Below, piece after piece: positions 9,325 through 17,630 of a DNA stretch of 64,000 nt. A program made the translations under genes and the position numbers. Under the pieces are notes generated by a model. It worked only from the letters and a program-made list of their open reading frames with translations. It did no database searches and was not told the origin of the DNA. Every line of letters starts with the position of its first letter. The stretch's first letter is position 1. The DNA is from Thermohalobaculum sediminis (GTDB lineage Bacteria; Pseudomonadota; Alphaproteobacteria; Rhodobacterales; Rhodobacteraceae). The stretch lies in NCBI RefSeq assembly GCF_023487995.1, contig NZ_JAMFKN010000007.1:62001-126000 (forward strand), written 5' to 3'.

Positions 9325-10161
9325 TTACTGCGACAGCGTGATCTCGACGCGGCGGTTCAGCGGCTCGCGAGTGTTGTCCGGGGTCGGCACCGCAAGCTCA
9401 CGCTCGCCGCGGCCGGCCAAGGTCATCGCACCCTGCGGCACACCACGCTCGACCAGAGCATCGGCTACGCGGCGGGCGCGGCGCTCCGACAGGCCCTGGT
9501 TGTAGTCGGCCGAACCCACGGTGTCGGCATGCCCGACGACCGAGAGCGCCGTGCTGCCGAGAGCCTTCACCGCCTCGACCACCTCGTCCAGCGTCGCGCG
9601 GGCGGTGTCGGTCAGGTTGGTGCGGTTGAAGCCGAAGTACACCACGTAGTCGCTGGCGAACGCGCGGCCGGCGCAGGCGGCAAGCGCCTCGTCCAGCAGG
9701 GCCTTCGCGTCATCCGGGTTGATGCAGTTGGCGGGATGGCCGCGCAGCGCCTCGAGGTACTGGTCCCACATCGCCTGGGCGCGGGCACAGGCCTCGGGCC
9801 GCTCGGCGCGGTTGGCGAGGATGGTGGCCACGACCTGGTCATACATGTTCGCAGCGTCGCCGCTTACGCCCAGCGACTCGGGGCTCCACGGGCCGACATC
9901 GGCACCGGCCTCGGCGGCCTCGGCCTTCGCGATGTAGGCGGTGGCGTTGTACCAGCGCTGATCCTTGTTCGCCGAGCGGCGGGCGAGCTCGGTGTATTCC
10001 TTGGCGAGGGCGCCGTTGAAGCCCGACCCGCCATGGTCCTGCTCCAGAAAACGCTCGGCGGTGAAGGTGCCGCCAAGGTTCGACCCGGGCAGATCCGGCT
10101 TGGTGCAGGCGGCCAGCGCGACCGCGGACACCGCAAGCATCAGTTTCGTTGCAGTCTTCAT
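9325..10161 (-). CDS. OmpA-family outer-membrane lipoprotein
   Basis: A 278-residue lipoprotein. The signal peptide ends in a lipobox, VALAAC, with Cys near residue 19. Residues 20-160 form an uncharacterised alpha-rich region. Residues 165-278 are an OmpA/MotB C-terminal peptidoglycan-binding domain: VVYFGFNRTNLT, VVGHADTVGSADYNQGLSERRA and GRGERELAVPT. The domain binds diaminopimelate in peptidoglycan, so the protein probably links outer membrane to wall. AGAGAGGG lies before the ATG, and a strong terminator follows the stop, so it is a single-gene unit. It diverges from the NtrC-like gene. Confidence 0.9.
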   Translation of the reverse strand: MKTATKLMLAVSAVALAACTKPDLPGSNLGGTFTAERFLEQDHGGSGFNGALAKEYTELARRSANKDQRWYNATAYIAKAEAAEAGADVGPWSPESLGVSGDAANMYDQVVATILANRAERPEACARAQAMWDQYLEALRGHPANCINPDDAKALLDEALAACAGRAFASDYVVYFGFNRTNLTDTARATLDEVVEAVKALGSTALSVVGHADTVGSADYNQGLSERRARRVADALVERGVPQGAMTLAGRGERELAVPTPDNTREPLNRRVEITLSQ

Positions 10162-10487
10162 CCCTCTCTCCGTTCCTTAAGGGACGCATCGAAAGCACGC
10201 CCCGGAATTGGTTTTTCGGCCACTTATGCCGCTCCGCTCATCTGCAATGGCATATTCAGCACATCAGCACAATCAGCGCAGGGATTTGGACCGCCCCGGG
10301 AAGTGAATTTATCCCGGTCGTCGCAGATTAACAACAGGGTCGCAGTATTTCGGTCACCGGGTCGCACCGACGATGCCTTGCCGCAGCGTCAGCGCACGAA
10401 ATCGCCTCAATCATGCCACGACCAGACCCACAAGCCGGGGCCTGATGGCACCTTGGTGAAGGGTGTGCGCTTGCGGGTGGGTGCGTG
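10162..10487. other. 326-base divergent intergenic region
   Basis: This separates the OmpA-type lipoprotein gene (minus) from the NtrC-like regulator (plus). It holds a short tandem of CAGCACAT, CAGCACAAT and CAGCGCAGG at 10257-10281. I find no convincing sigma-70 or sigma-54 promoter and no coding sequence. Confidence 0.5.
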
Positions 10488-11918
10488 ATGACGGCGACCG
10501 TTCTGGTGGCGGACGACGATCGGCTCCAGAGGAACTACCTCTCGGCGGTCCTGTCGTCGGCAGGGTTCCAGGTCCAGGCGGCCGATGGTGGGACGGCGGC
10601 GCTCGAGCGCCTGAGCGGGCGCGGCCCGCAGCCTGACATCTGCCTGCTCGACCTCAACATGCCGGATCTCGACGGCCTCGACGTGCTGCGCCGGCTGAGC
10701 GCGGCAGATTCGTCCGTGCCGGTGATCGTGCTGACCGCCGACGGCTCGGTCACCCGGGCGGTCGACGCGATGCGGGCAGGCGCCATCGACTTTCTCGTCA
10801 AGCCTGTGGGCCCCGAGCGGCTCGAGGTCTCGATCCGCAACGCGCTCGAGATGTCGGCCCTCTCGACCGAGGTGCGCCGACTGACGCGGCAGGAGACCGA
10901 CCGGCTCGGCTTCGACGACCTGATCGCCGCGAGCCCGGCGATCCGCGAGGCGATCTCGCTTGCGCGGCGGGCCTCGACGACCGACATCCCGGTCCTCGTC
11001 ACGGGCGAATCGGGCACCGGCAAGGAGGTGTTCGCGCGCGCCATCCACGGCGCCGGGGCACGCTCGGGCCGGCCCTTCGTGGCCGTGAACTGCGGCGCGC
11101 TGCCAGGCGACCTGATCGAATCGATCCTGTTCGGGCACGAGAAGGGTGCCTTCCCGGGCGCCGTCGACCGCCGGCCCGGCAAGTTCAAGGAGGCCTCGGG
11201 CGGCACGCTGTTTCTCGACGAGGTGGGGGAGCTCCCGATGCCGGCGCAGGTCAAGCTCCTGCGCGCGATCCAGACGGGCGAAATCGACCCGGTCGGCGCC
11301 ACCGGCTCGGTCAAGGTCGACATCCGCCTGATATCGGCCGCGAATCGCGATCTGCGCGCGATGGTCGCGGCCGGCACGTTCCGCGAGGATCTCTACTACC
11401 GGATCAGCGTCTTTCCGCTGCACCTGCCGCCGCTGCGCGAGCGGCGGGCCGACATCGCCGGCATGGCCGAGATGTTCCTCGCGCGATACCGCACCGCCGC
11501 CGCGGTCCGCATCCAGGGCTTCTCGCAGGCCGCGATCGAGGCGATGCGCCGCGCGGAATGGCCGGGCAATGTCCGCCAGCTCGAGAACACGATCCACCGC
11601 GCCGTGGTGCTGGCCGACGGCCCGCTGATCCGGCCCGAGCACCTCGTCGGCCTCGACCTCGCCGGGGCGGATGCCGGCCCGAGCGAGCCGGCGAACGGCA
11701 CCCGCCAGCACACGCCGCCGCCGGATAGCCGGATCGACATCCTTCATCGGCCCGACGGCCATGTCCGCCCGCTCGCGGAAATCGAGGCCGAAGCGATCCG
11801 CCGCGCGCTCGGGCAGTATCGCGGCCGCATGGCCGAGGTCGCACGCCGCCTCGGCATCGGCCGCTCGACCCTCTACCGCAAGCTCGAGGACTACGACATC
11901 CGCAAGCCCGGCGCGTGA
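10488..11918 (+). CDS. NtrC-family response regulator with altered GAFTGA loop
   Basis: A 476-residue three-domain activator. The receiver domain (1-120) has acidic pocket ADDD and phosphoacceptor Asp55 in CLLDLNMPD. The AAA+ domain (about 145-380) has Walker A GESGTGKE near 172 and Walker B GGTLFLDEVGE near 243. A Fis-type helix-turn-helix (RRLGIGRSTLYRKLEDY) ends the protein. The loop that contacts sigma-54, normally GAFTGA, reads GAFPGA at 220-225. This Thr-to-Pro change sits at the key residue, so sigma-54 activation may be lost or altered. No histidine kinase gene is adjacent. A GTG three bases earlier is an alternative start; the ribosome site is weak. Confidence 0.9.
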   Translation: MTATVLVADDDRLQRNYLSAVLSSAGFQVQAADGGTAALERLSGRGPQPDICLLDLNMPDLDGLDVLRRLSAADSSVPVIVLTADGSVTRAVDAMRAGAIDFLVKPVGPERLEVSIRNALEMSALSTEVRRLTRQETDRLGFDDLIAASPAIREAISLARRASTTDIPVLVTGESGTGKEVFARAIHGAGARSGRPFVAVNCGALPGDLIESILFGHEKGAFPGAVDRRPGKFKEASGGTLFLDEVGELPMPAQVKLLRAIQTGEIDPVGATGSVKVDIRLISAANRDLRAMVAAGTFREDLYYRISVFPLHLPPLRERRADIAGMAEMFLARYRTAAAVRIQGFSQAAIEAMRRAEWPGNVRQLENTIHRAVVLADGPLIRPEHLVGLDLAGADAGPSEPANGTRQHTPPPDSRIDILHRPDGHVRPLAEIEAEAIRRALGQYRGRMAEVARRLGIGRSTLYRKLEDYDIRKPGA

Positions 11919-11946
11919 GCGGCGGAACGCGCGGGCGCGGGCGGGA

Positions 11947-12210
11947 TCAGTCGCCCGCGTGCAGCATGCCCAGCGCGGCGAGGTAGAGCTCGAGCACCGC
12001 CTCTTCCTCCTGGCGCTCCTCGACGGGCTTCTTCCTCAGCGACACCACCTTGCGCAGGATCTTCGCGTCGAAGCCGTTGGCCTTGGCCTCGGCGTAGACC
12101 TCCTTGATCTGCTCGGCGACCTCCTTCTTCTCCTCCTCGAGCCGCTCGATGCGCTCGATGATGGCGCGAAGCTGCCCGGCGGCGACAGTGGTGGTCGAGA
12201 TGTCTTCCAT
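11947..12210 (-). CDS. gapR: GapR-like nucleoid-associated protein (DUF2312)
   Basis: An 87-residue DUF2312 protein. Caulobacter GapR, of nearly the same length, is a tetramer that clamps overtwisted DNA ahead of replication and transcription. The sequence shows a long charged helix ([19 protein letters not shown]) and the conserved [20 protein letters not shown]. The start MEDIST at 12210 has AAGGAG nine bases upstream and matches family starts; an upstream ATG adds eight residues. It is third in a minus-strand row after the amidohydrolase and DUF1244 genes. Confidence 0.9.
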   Translation of the reverse strand: MEDISTTTVAAGQLRAIIERIERLEEEKKEVAEQIKEVYAEAKANGFDAKILRKVVSLRKKPVEERQEEEAVLELYLAALGMLHAGD

Positions 12211-12350
12211 TGCGGAGGTCTCCTTGGCTCGCACGAGGCGTCAGCCTTTAGCGTGGCCGCGCGCCCCGTGCCAGCGCGATCTCGCGGGCAGGCCGGGCGC
12301 CTGCACGCCGCATGGCGCAAACCCTTTGCTGCCCGCCGGGCTGCGCGGGC

Positions 12351-12647
12351 TCAGTGGCCCGGATGGCTCTTGGCGAAGGCGGCCTTCTGCTCGGCGCTCG
12401 CCTCGGTCTGGTGCTTCTCGCGCCAGGTGTCATAGGGCATGCCGTAGACCGATTCGCGCGCGGCCTCCTTCGTGATCTCGCCGCCGCGCTCCTCGATCGC
12501 CTCCTTCATCCAGGTCGAGAGGCAGTTGCGGCAGAACCCTGCAAGATTCATCAGGTCGATGTTCTGCACGTCGGTGCGCGCGCGCAGGTGATCCCTCAGC
12601 CGGCGGTAGATCGCCGCCTCGATCTCGATGTCGTCGGGCCTCGTCAT
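12351..12647 (-). CDS. DUF1244 family protein
   Basis: A 98-residue protein of the DUF1244 family, function unknown, widespread in Proteobacteria. It has a CRNC (CxxC) pair in LAGFCRNCLSTWM near residue 38 and the conserved VYGMPYDTWREKHQ near 68. The start MTRPDDIEIE at 12647 has GGAGG eight bases upstream. It lies 53 bases after the amidohydrolase gene and before gapR, all on the minus strand, probably one operon. A small helical soluble protein; no signal or membrane segment. Confidence 0.85.
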   Translation of the reverse strand: MTRPDDIEIEAAIYRRLRDHLRARTDVQNIDLMNLAGFCRNCLSTWMKEAIEERGGEITKEAARESVYGMPYDTWREKHQTEASAEQKAAFAKSHPGH

Positions 12648-12700
12648 GCTCCGTCCTCCCTTGTGGCTCGTTCCCGATATCGTGGCCGGCGCGGGCGGGC

Positions 12701-13471
12701 TCAATGCCCTGCCGCGCGCATGTCGTCGACCGCGCCCCGAATTACCGGCGCGAGGCGCCGCGCCCAGTCCGCCTGTCCGTCATGCGTGGCGATGAGGTCG
12801 TTGCGCACCTCGATCAGCGCGTGCGTGATGCCGCGCGCCGTGCCGTGGCGCCACATGCAGTCGCCGCGAAGCTGCCCCGAATAGGGCTCGTTGTCGCCGA
12901 CGGAGAGGTCGCCCTCCGCCTCGAGCCGGCGGATCAGCGGCTCCGCCAGCCGCGCGTCGCGGTCCCACAGCACACCCACATGCCAGGGCCGCGGCGGCCG
13001 CCCCCTCAGCTGCGGCGTGAAGGAGTGGATCGAGACTAGCACGGGCACCCGCCCGGCCTCGAGCACCTCGTCGATCGCGAGCCCGATGGCGTCGTGATAG
13101 GGCCGGTGATACGCCGCGAGGCGGCGCTCGACCTCGGCCTCGTCGACATGGCGGTTCGCCGGGATGATCGACCCGTCATAGAGCTTCATCACCAGCGTGG
13201 GATCGTCCTCGCCGCGGTTGGGGTCGATCACCAGCCGCGAATAGGTCGATAGCACCGCCCCCGCCCCCAGCCGCGCCGCCAGCCCCAGCGTCACGCCGCG
13301 CGCGCCGACGTCGAAGGCGATATGGCGCGCCATGTCCTCGGGCGGCAGGCCGAGCGCGCCGATCTCGGGCGGCACGGCGTTGCGGGCATGGTCGCAGAGC
13401 AGGATCAGGTCGGTCATCGCCTGCTGGCTCGAGCCGGGCGAGACATGCTCGACGGGGACGAAGACGCTCAT
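12701..13471 (-). CDS. N-formylglutamate amidohydrolase family protein
   Basis: A 256-residue cytoplasmic hydrolase of the N-formylglutamate amidohydrolase (HutG-type) family, which cleaves N-formyl-L-glutamate to glutamate and formate. Diagnostic stretches are LLCDHARNAVP near residue 25, YSRLVIDPNR near 78, VSIHSFTPQ near 147 and ALIEVRNDLI near 218. The HutG-type family is a metal enzyme, and these His/Asp/Glu positions fit its ligands. No other histidine utilisation (hut) genes are near, so the real substrate may differ. AGGGAG precedes the ATG. It diverges from pyk across a region with a perfect palindrome. Confidence 0.88.
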   Translation of the reverse strand: MSVFVPVEHVSPGSSQQAMTDLILLCDHARNAVPPEIGALGLPPEDMARHIAFDVGARGVTLGLAARLGAGAVLSTYSRLVIDPNRGEDDPTLVMKLYDGSIIPANRHVDEAEVERRLAAYHRPYHDAIGLAIDEVLEAGRVPVLVSIHSFTPQLRGRPPRPWHVGVLWDRDARLAEPLIRRLEAEGDLSVGDNEPYSGQLRGDCMWRHGTARGITHALIEVRNDLIATHDGQADWARRLAPVIRGAVDDMRAAGH

Positions 13472-13578
13472 TCTGCTCCCTGAGTTGCAACCCTTCGCTG
13501 GCCGCGCGGGCGCCGGACCCTACCCTTGCCGGCAGGCGGCGCACAAGCGGGTCGCACGGACCGGTCACCTTGCCGACA

Positions 13579-13594
13579 TTCTGGTATACCAGAA
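13579..13594. promoter_or_regulatory. Perfect GntR-type palindromic operator before pyk
   Basis: TTCTGGTATACCAGAA is a perfect 16-base palindrome 93 bases before the pyk start, and also about 108 bases from the divergent amidohydrolase start. Its core TGGTATACCA is of the kind bound by FCD-type GntR repressors such as UxuR/ExuR. No GntR gene is in the window. Confidence 0.6.
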
Positions 13595-13686
13595 CGCAAG
13601 ATTGTTAGCGCATGCCCGCTTGCAATGCATCACGCGCGCCCGGATGATCCCGGCCGCAACACCGCGCCCGGCCGAGGGGGAGAGAC

Positions 13687-15138
13687 ATGCGCCGCCAGAG
13701 AAACGTCAAGATCGTCGCCACCGTCGGCCCCGCCTCGTCGAGCCGCGAGATGCTGCGCCGCCTGTTCGAGGCCGGCGTCGACGTGTTCCGCCTCAACATG
13801 AGCCACGGCACCCAGGACGACCAGGCCGAGCGCGTCCGACTGATCCGCGAGACCGAACACGAGTTCGAGCGTCCGATCGGCATCCTCGCCGACCTGCAGG
13901 GCCCCAAGCTGCGCGTCGGGCGCTTCGCCGAGGGCCCAGTGACACTCGAGGTGGGCCAGCCCTTCCGGTTCGACCTCGACGACACGCCGGGCGACGGCGC
14001 GCGGGTCCAGCTGCCGCATCCCGAGATCTTCGCGGCGCTGGAACCCGGCGCGACGCTGCTGGTCAACGACGGCAAGATCCGCCTCAAGGTGCGCGCCTGC
14101 GACAAGCAAAGCGCCGACTGCGAGGTGGTGGTGGGCGGCGAGATCTCGAACAACAAGGGCGTGAACGTGCCCGACGTGGTGCTGCCGCTGGCGGCGCTCA
14201 CGGCCAAGGACCGCGCCGATCTGGAATTCGCGCTCGAACAGGGCGTCGACTGGCTCGCGCTCAGCTTCGTCCAGCGCCCCGAGGACGTGCTCGAGGCGCG
14301 CGAGCTGATCGGCGAGCGCAAGGTCGCCGTCATGGTCAAGGTCGAGAAGCCTGCCGCGGTGCAGCGCTTCTCCGAGATCCTGAAGGTGGTGGACGGCATC
14401 ATGGTCGCGCGTGGCGACCTTGGCGTCGAGATGGACATCGCGGAACTCCCGCCCATCCAGAAGCGGATGATCCGCGAATGCCGCCGCGCCGCCAAGCCCG
14501 TGATCGTCGCGACCCAGATGCTCGAGAGCATGATCACCAGCCCCGTGCCCACCCGGGCCGAGGTTTCGGACGTCGCGACCGCCATCTACGAGGGGGCAGA
14601 CGCGGTGATGCTGTCGGCCGAATCGGCCGCCGGCCAGTTCCCGGTCGAGGCGGTCTCGATGATGGACCGCATCGCGCGCCGGGTCGAGGGCGAGGAACTG
14701 CACCGCCAGATCATCACCGCGGCGCGGCAGGTCGACCGCACCTCGGTCGCCGACGCGATCACCGCGGCCGCGCGTGAGGTGGCCGAGGCGACGCGCGTCA
14801 AGGCGATCTGCTGCTTCACCCATTCCGGCACCACCGCGCTTCTGGCCGCGCGCGAGCGCCCGGCCGTTCCGATCCTCGCGCTCACGCCGGTCCGCGCGAC
14901 CGCCCGGCGGCTCAGCCTGGTCTGGGGCCTGCACTGCGTCATCGGCGAGCCGGTCGACCGCTTCAAGCTGGCGGTGGTGAGCGCGGTGCGCGCGGTTCTG
15001 CGCGACGGCTTCGCGGGCTCGGACGACCGCATCGTGGTCACCGCCGGCGTGCCCTTCAACGTGCCGGGCTCGACCAACATCCTGCGCGTGGCGCCCTGCG
15101 ACGAGCGGCAGATCTACGAATCGAGCGCCGAATACTGA
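13687..15138 (+). CDS. pyk: Pyruvate kinase
   Basis: A 483-residue pyruvate kinase converting phosphoenolpyruvate and ADP to pyruvate and ATP. It starts RRQRNVKIVATVGPASS (residues 2-18). RLNMSHGT is near 37 and LADLQGPKLRVG near 70. The catalytic Lys is in MVKVEKP near 220, followed by the metal-binding MVARGDLGVE near 238 and ATQMLESM near 277. The C-terminal domain (about 350-483) has CFTHSGTTA. GGGGGAGAGAC precedes the ATG. The palindromic operator upstream suggests repressor control. It is the first gene of a plus-strand stretch leading to the ribosomal protein genes, which have their own promoter. Confidence 0.97.
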   Translation: MRRQRNVKIVATVGPASSSREMLRRLFEAGVDVFRLNMSHGTQDDQAERVRLIRETEHEFERPIGILADLQGPKLRVGRFAEGPVTLEVGQPFRFDLDDTPGDGARVQLPHPEIFAALEPGATLLVNDGKIRLKVRACDKQSADCEVVVGGEISNNKGVNVPDVVLPLAALTAKDRADLEFALEQGVDWLALSFVQRPEDVLEARELIGERKVAVMVKVEKPAAVQRFSEILKVVDGIMVARGDLGVEMDIAELPPIQKRMIRECRRAAKPVIVATQMLESMITSPVPTRAEVSDVATAIYEGADAVMLSAESAAGQFPVEAVSMMDRIARRVEGEELHRQIITAARQVDRTSVADAITAAAREVAEATRVKAICCFTHSGTTALLAARERPAVPILALTPVRATARRLSLVWGLHCVIGEPVDRFKLAVVSAVRAVLRDGFAGSDDRIVVTAGVPFNVPGSTNILRVAPCDERQIYESSAEY

Positions 15139-15152
15139 GCCGCGCCCGCCCC

Positions 15153-15181
15153 TTGCCTTCACCGGGGCGCGCCTGTATAGA
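15153..15181 (+). promoter_or_regulatory. Sigma-70 promoter for rpmI-rplT
   Basis: TTGCCT (15153-15158), 17-base spacer, TATAGA (15176-15181). A leader of about 80 bases with GC-rich complementary arms (GGGGC near 15200, GCCCC near 15237) precedes rpmI and could serve autoregulation by L20. Confidence 0.6.
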
Positions 15182-15268
15182 ACGCGCTCCCAGACTTTCG
15201 ACGGGGCTGCCGGCCGGTATGGGCTGCCGTGCCGCCCCTTGACGCGTCAGACATGACAGGAGACGGAA

Positions 15269-15469
15269 ATGCCCAAGATGAAGACCAAGTCGGGCGCCAA
15301 GAAGCGCTTCAAGGTCACAGCCTCGGGGCGCATCAAGGTCGCACAGGCCGGCAAGCGCCACGGCATGATCAAGCGCACCCCCAAGTTCATCCGCCAGGCG
15401 CGCGGCACGACCGTTCTCTCCGCCCAGGACGAGAAGATCGTGAAGCAATTCCTGCCGTATGCGGGCTGA
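15269..15469 (+). CDS. rpmI: 50S ribosomal protein L35
   Basis: A 66-residue basic protein of the large ribosomal subunit. It begins [17 protein letters not shown], the typical L35 N-terminus, and carries [15 protein letters not shown] in the middle. AGGAGA lies upstream. It is 15 bases ahead of rplT and they are surely co-transcribed. Unlike many bacteria, infC and pheST are not adjacent. Confidence 0.97.
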   Translation: MPKMKTKSGAKKRFKVTASGRIKVAQAGKRHGMIKRTPKFIRQARGTTVLSAQDEKIVKQFLPYAG

Positions 15470-15484
15470 GGGGAGGGCTGACAG

Positions 15485-15847
15485 ATGTCCCGAGTGAAAT
15501 CCGGCACCGTGACGCATCGCCGTCACAAGAAGATCCTCGACAAGGCCAAGGGCCATTACGGCGCCCGCTCGCGCAGCTTCAAGACCGCCAAGCAGTCGGT
15601 CGAGAAGGCGATGCAGTATGCGACGCGCGACCGCAAGCGCCGGAAGCGCACCTTCCGCGCGCTGTGGATCCAGCGCATCAACGCCGCCGTGCGCGCGCAT
15701 GACGAGAGCCTGAACTACTCGACCTTCATCAACGGGCTCGCGAAGTCCGGGGTCGAGGTCGACCGCAAGGTGCTTGCCGATCTCGCGGTGCACGAGCCCG
15801 CGGCCTTCGGCGCCATCGTCGAGAAGGCCAGGGCCGCGCTCGCCTGA
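15485..15847 (+). CDS. rplT: 50S ribosomal protein L20
   Basis: A 120-residue RNA-binding protein needed early in 50S assembly and, in several bacteria, a translational repressor of its own operon. The conserved N-terminus [18 protein letters not shown] and the core [19 protein letters not shown] are clear. Length is normal. It directly follows rpmI, with rpmJ 26 bases downstream. Confidence 0.97.
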   Translation: MSRVKSGTVTHRRHKKILDKAKGHYGARSRSFKTAKQSVEKAMQYATRDRKRRKRTFRALWIQRINAAVRAHDESLNYSTFINGLAKSGVEVDRKVLADLAVHEPAAFGAIVEKARAALA

Positions 15848-15873
15848 GCCGCGCCGTCCGAGGAGATAGAGAG

Positions 15874-15999
15874 ATGAAAGTCAAGAACTCGCTGCGCTCG
15901 CTCAAGGGCCGCCACCGCGACTGCCGTGTCGTCCGCCGCAAGGGCCGCGTCTACGTGATCAACAAGACCCAGCGTCGCTACAAGGCGCGTCAGGGCTGA
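15874..15999 (+). CDS. rpmJ: 50S ribosomal protein L36 (short zinc-free type)
   Basis: A 41-residue protein that starts [17 protein letters not shown] and continues [18 protein letters not shown]. This is the type with only one Cys and none of the zinc-ribbon Cys/His set. AGGAGA lies seven bases before the ATG. Its location after rplT rather than in the spc operon is seen in other alphaproteobacteria. A stem-loop follows the stop. Confidence 0.95.
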   Translation: MKVKNSLRSLKGRHRDCRVVRRKGRVYVINKTQRRYKARQG

Positions 16000-16039
16000 G
16001 ACTGGACCGGGCGCGATTGCGCGCCGGGTGGACTTGGGG

Positions 16040-16072
16040 ACGCCGCTCCGGGAACGGGGCGGCGTTTCCGCT
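16040..16072 (+). terminator. Terminator after the ribosomal protein genes
   Basis: A ten-pair stem, ACGCCGCTCC with GGGGCGGCGT (one G-T pair), around GGGAAC, followed by the T-rich TTCCGCTTTC. It lies about 40 bases past rpmJ. Confidence 0.65.
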
Positions 16073-16229
16073 TTCGGGGGTGGGCGCTCGAACGCCGCCC
16101 CATGACCGTGCCCGCGGGGCGCAACCCTTGTCTCGCCACGCAGGGGGCGACGATCCCGCCGCAACGCTCTAACGTGGCACCATCGGGTTTAAACCCCCGC
16201 CAGCGTCGACAGAGAGCCGCCTTGCCCAC

Positions 16230-17561
16230 ATGTTCCTCGAAATTGCCATCGTCCTCGTCCTGATCCTCGCCAACGGCCTGCTCGCGATGTCGGAGCTCGC
16301 CCTCGTCTCGGCGCGCCCGGCACGGCTCAAGGTGATGGCGGACGGCGGCAGCCGGGGCGCGGCGGTCGCGCTGCAACTCACCGGGCATCCGGGCCGATTT
16401 CTCTCCACGGTCCAGATCGGCATCACCCTCGTGGGCGTGCTGTCGGGGGCCTATTCGGGCGCGACCCTCGGCGTGCGGCTCGCCGATACCCTCGCGGCCG
16501 CGGGGACTGCTCCCGCGCTCGCACGCACCATGGGCGTGGGCGGGGTTGTTATCGTGATCACCTATCTGGCGCTGATCATCGGCGAGCTCGTCCCCAAGCA
16601 GGTCGCCCTGCGCGCGCCCGAGGCCGTGGCCGCCCGCGTCGCTCCCCTGATGCAGGCCCTTGCGCTGGCCGCGGCACCGCTCGTCTGGCTGCTGGACCAC
16701 TCCGGGCGCCTCGTGCTCGACCTCCTCGGCCAATCGCGCGAGGCCGAGGGCAACATGACCGACGAGGAGGTCAGGATGGTGATCGCCGAGGCGCGCCGCT
16801 CCGGCATCATGGAGCCCGCCGAGACCGAGATGATCGCGGGCGTGATGCGCATCGCCGACCGCACCGCGCGCGGCCTGATGACGCCGCGCCGCAAGGTCGA
16901 GATGGTCGACGTCACCGACAGCGCGTCTTCGATCATCGAGCGTTTCCGCGCGACGCGCCGCTCGCGCCTGCCGGTCAGGGACGGGGAGGGCGACAACCTC
17001 ATCGGCGTGCTCACCACCACAGACTTCCTCGACCGCCCACCGCCGCGGGACGAGACCGAGTTGCGCTCGCTCATCATCCCCACGCCCGTGGTGCAGGACT
17101 GGATGGCGGCGCTCGACGTCATCGAGATGCTGCGGCAGACACCGGCCAACATGGTCTTCGTCTATGACGAGTACGGGCATTTCGAGGGGATCATCACGGC
17201 GATGGACCTGCTCGAGGCAATCACCGGGGATTTCACCGGCGAGCCGGGCGGCGAGGAGGAGGAGGTGATCGAGCGCGCCGACGGCAGCCTCATCGTCGCG
17301 GGCTCGATGCCGGTGGACGAGTTCGCCGACCGCATCGGCATCACCCTGCCCGTCGATCGCGGGTATCAGACGGTCGCCGGCCTCGTGCTCGACCTCGCCG
17401 GCAGGCTGCCGGATGTCGGCGAGAGCCTGATCCACATGGGCTGGCGCATCGAGATCCTGGATCTCGATGAGCGCCGCATCGACAAGGTGCTGGTCTCGAG
17501 GGCCGGGGAGAGGGTGGCACCCGATGGCAGCCAACCGGGTGCGGACGATCGAGGAGAATGA
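16230..17561 (+). CDS. CorC/HlyC-type CNNM-domain transporter with CBS domains
   Basis: A 443-residue inner-membrane protein of the hemolysin-C/CorC-like family, relatives of which export magnesium. The N-terminal CNNM (DUF21) domain has about four membrane segments, starting MFLEIAIVLVLILANGLLAM and ending near residue 175. A CBS pair (about 205-340; GLMTPRRKVEMVD, NMVFVYDEYGHFEGIIT) and a C-terminal CorC_HlyC domain (about 350-430; GYQTVAGLVLDLAGRLP) follow. The old hemolysin label is a misnomer. The ion carried cannot be read from sequence. It is a single gene facing the Liv cluster tail to tail. Confidence 0.9.
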   Translation: MFLEIAIVLVLILANGLLAMSELALVSARPARLKVMADGGSRGAAVALQLTGHPGRFLSTVQIGITLVGVLSGAYSGATLGVRLADTLAAAGTAPALARTMGVGGVVIVITYLALIIGELVPKQVALRAPEAVAARVAPLMQALALAAAPLVWLLDHSGRLVLDLLGQSREAEGNMTDEEVRMVIAEARRSGIMEPAETEMIAGVMRIADRTARGLMTPRRKVEMVDVTDSASSIIERFRATRRSRLPVRDGEGDNLIGVLTTTDFLDRPPPRDETELRSLIIPTPVVQDWMAALDVIEMLRQTPANMVFVYDEYGHFEGIITAMDLLEAITGDFTGEPGGEEEEVIERADGSLIVAGSMPVDEFADRIGITLPVDRGYQTVAGLVLDLAGRLPDVGESLIHMGWRIEILDLDERRIDKVLVSRAGERVAPDGSQPGADDRGE

Positions 17562-17630
17562 CGCGCAACCCGTCCGCGCCCGACGCGCCGCCGCAGGCAG
17601 GGCCGTTCGTCGTGCGCCGGCTGATATCCC

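Noticed and set aside
10445-10465. Possible sigma-54 promoter (TGGCAC) before the NtrC-like gene
   Set aside because: The -12 GC element is not at the required distance, so only half of the motif is present.
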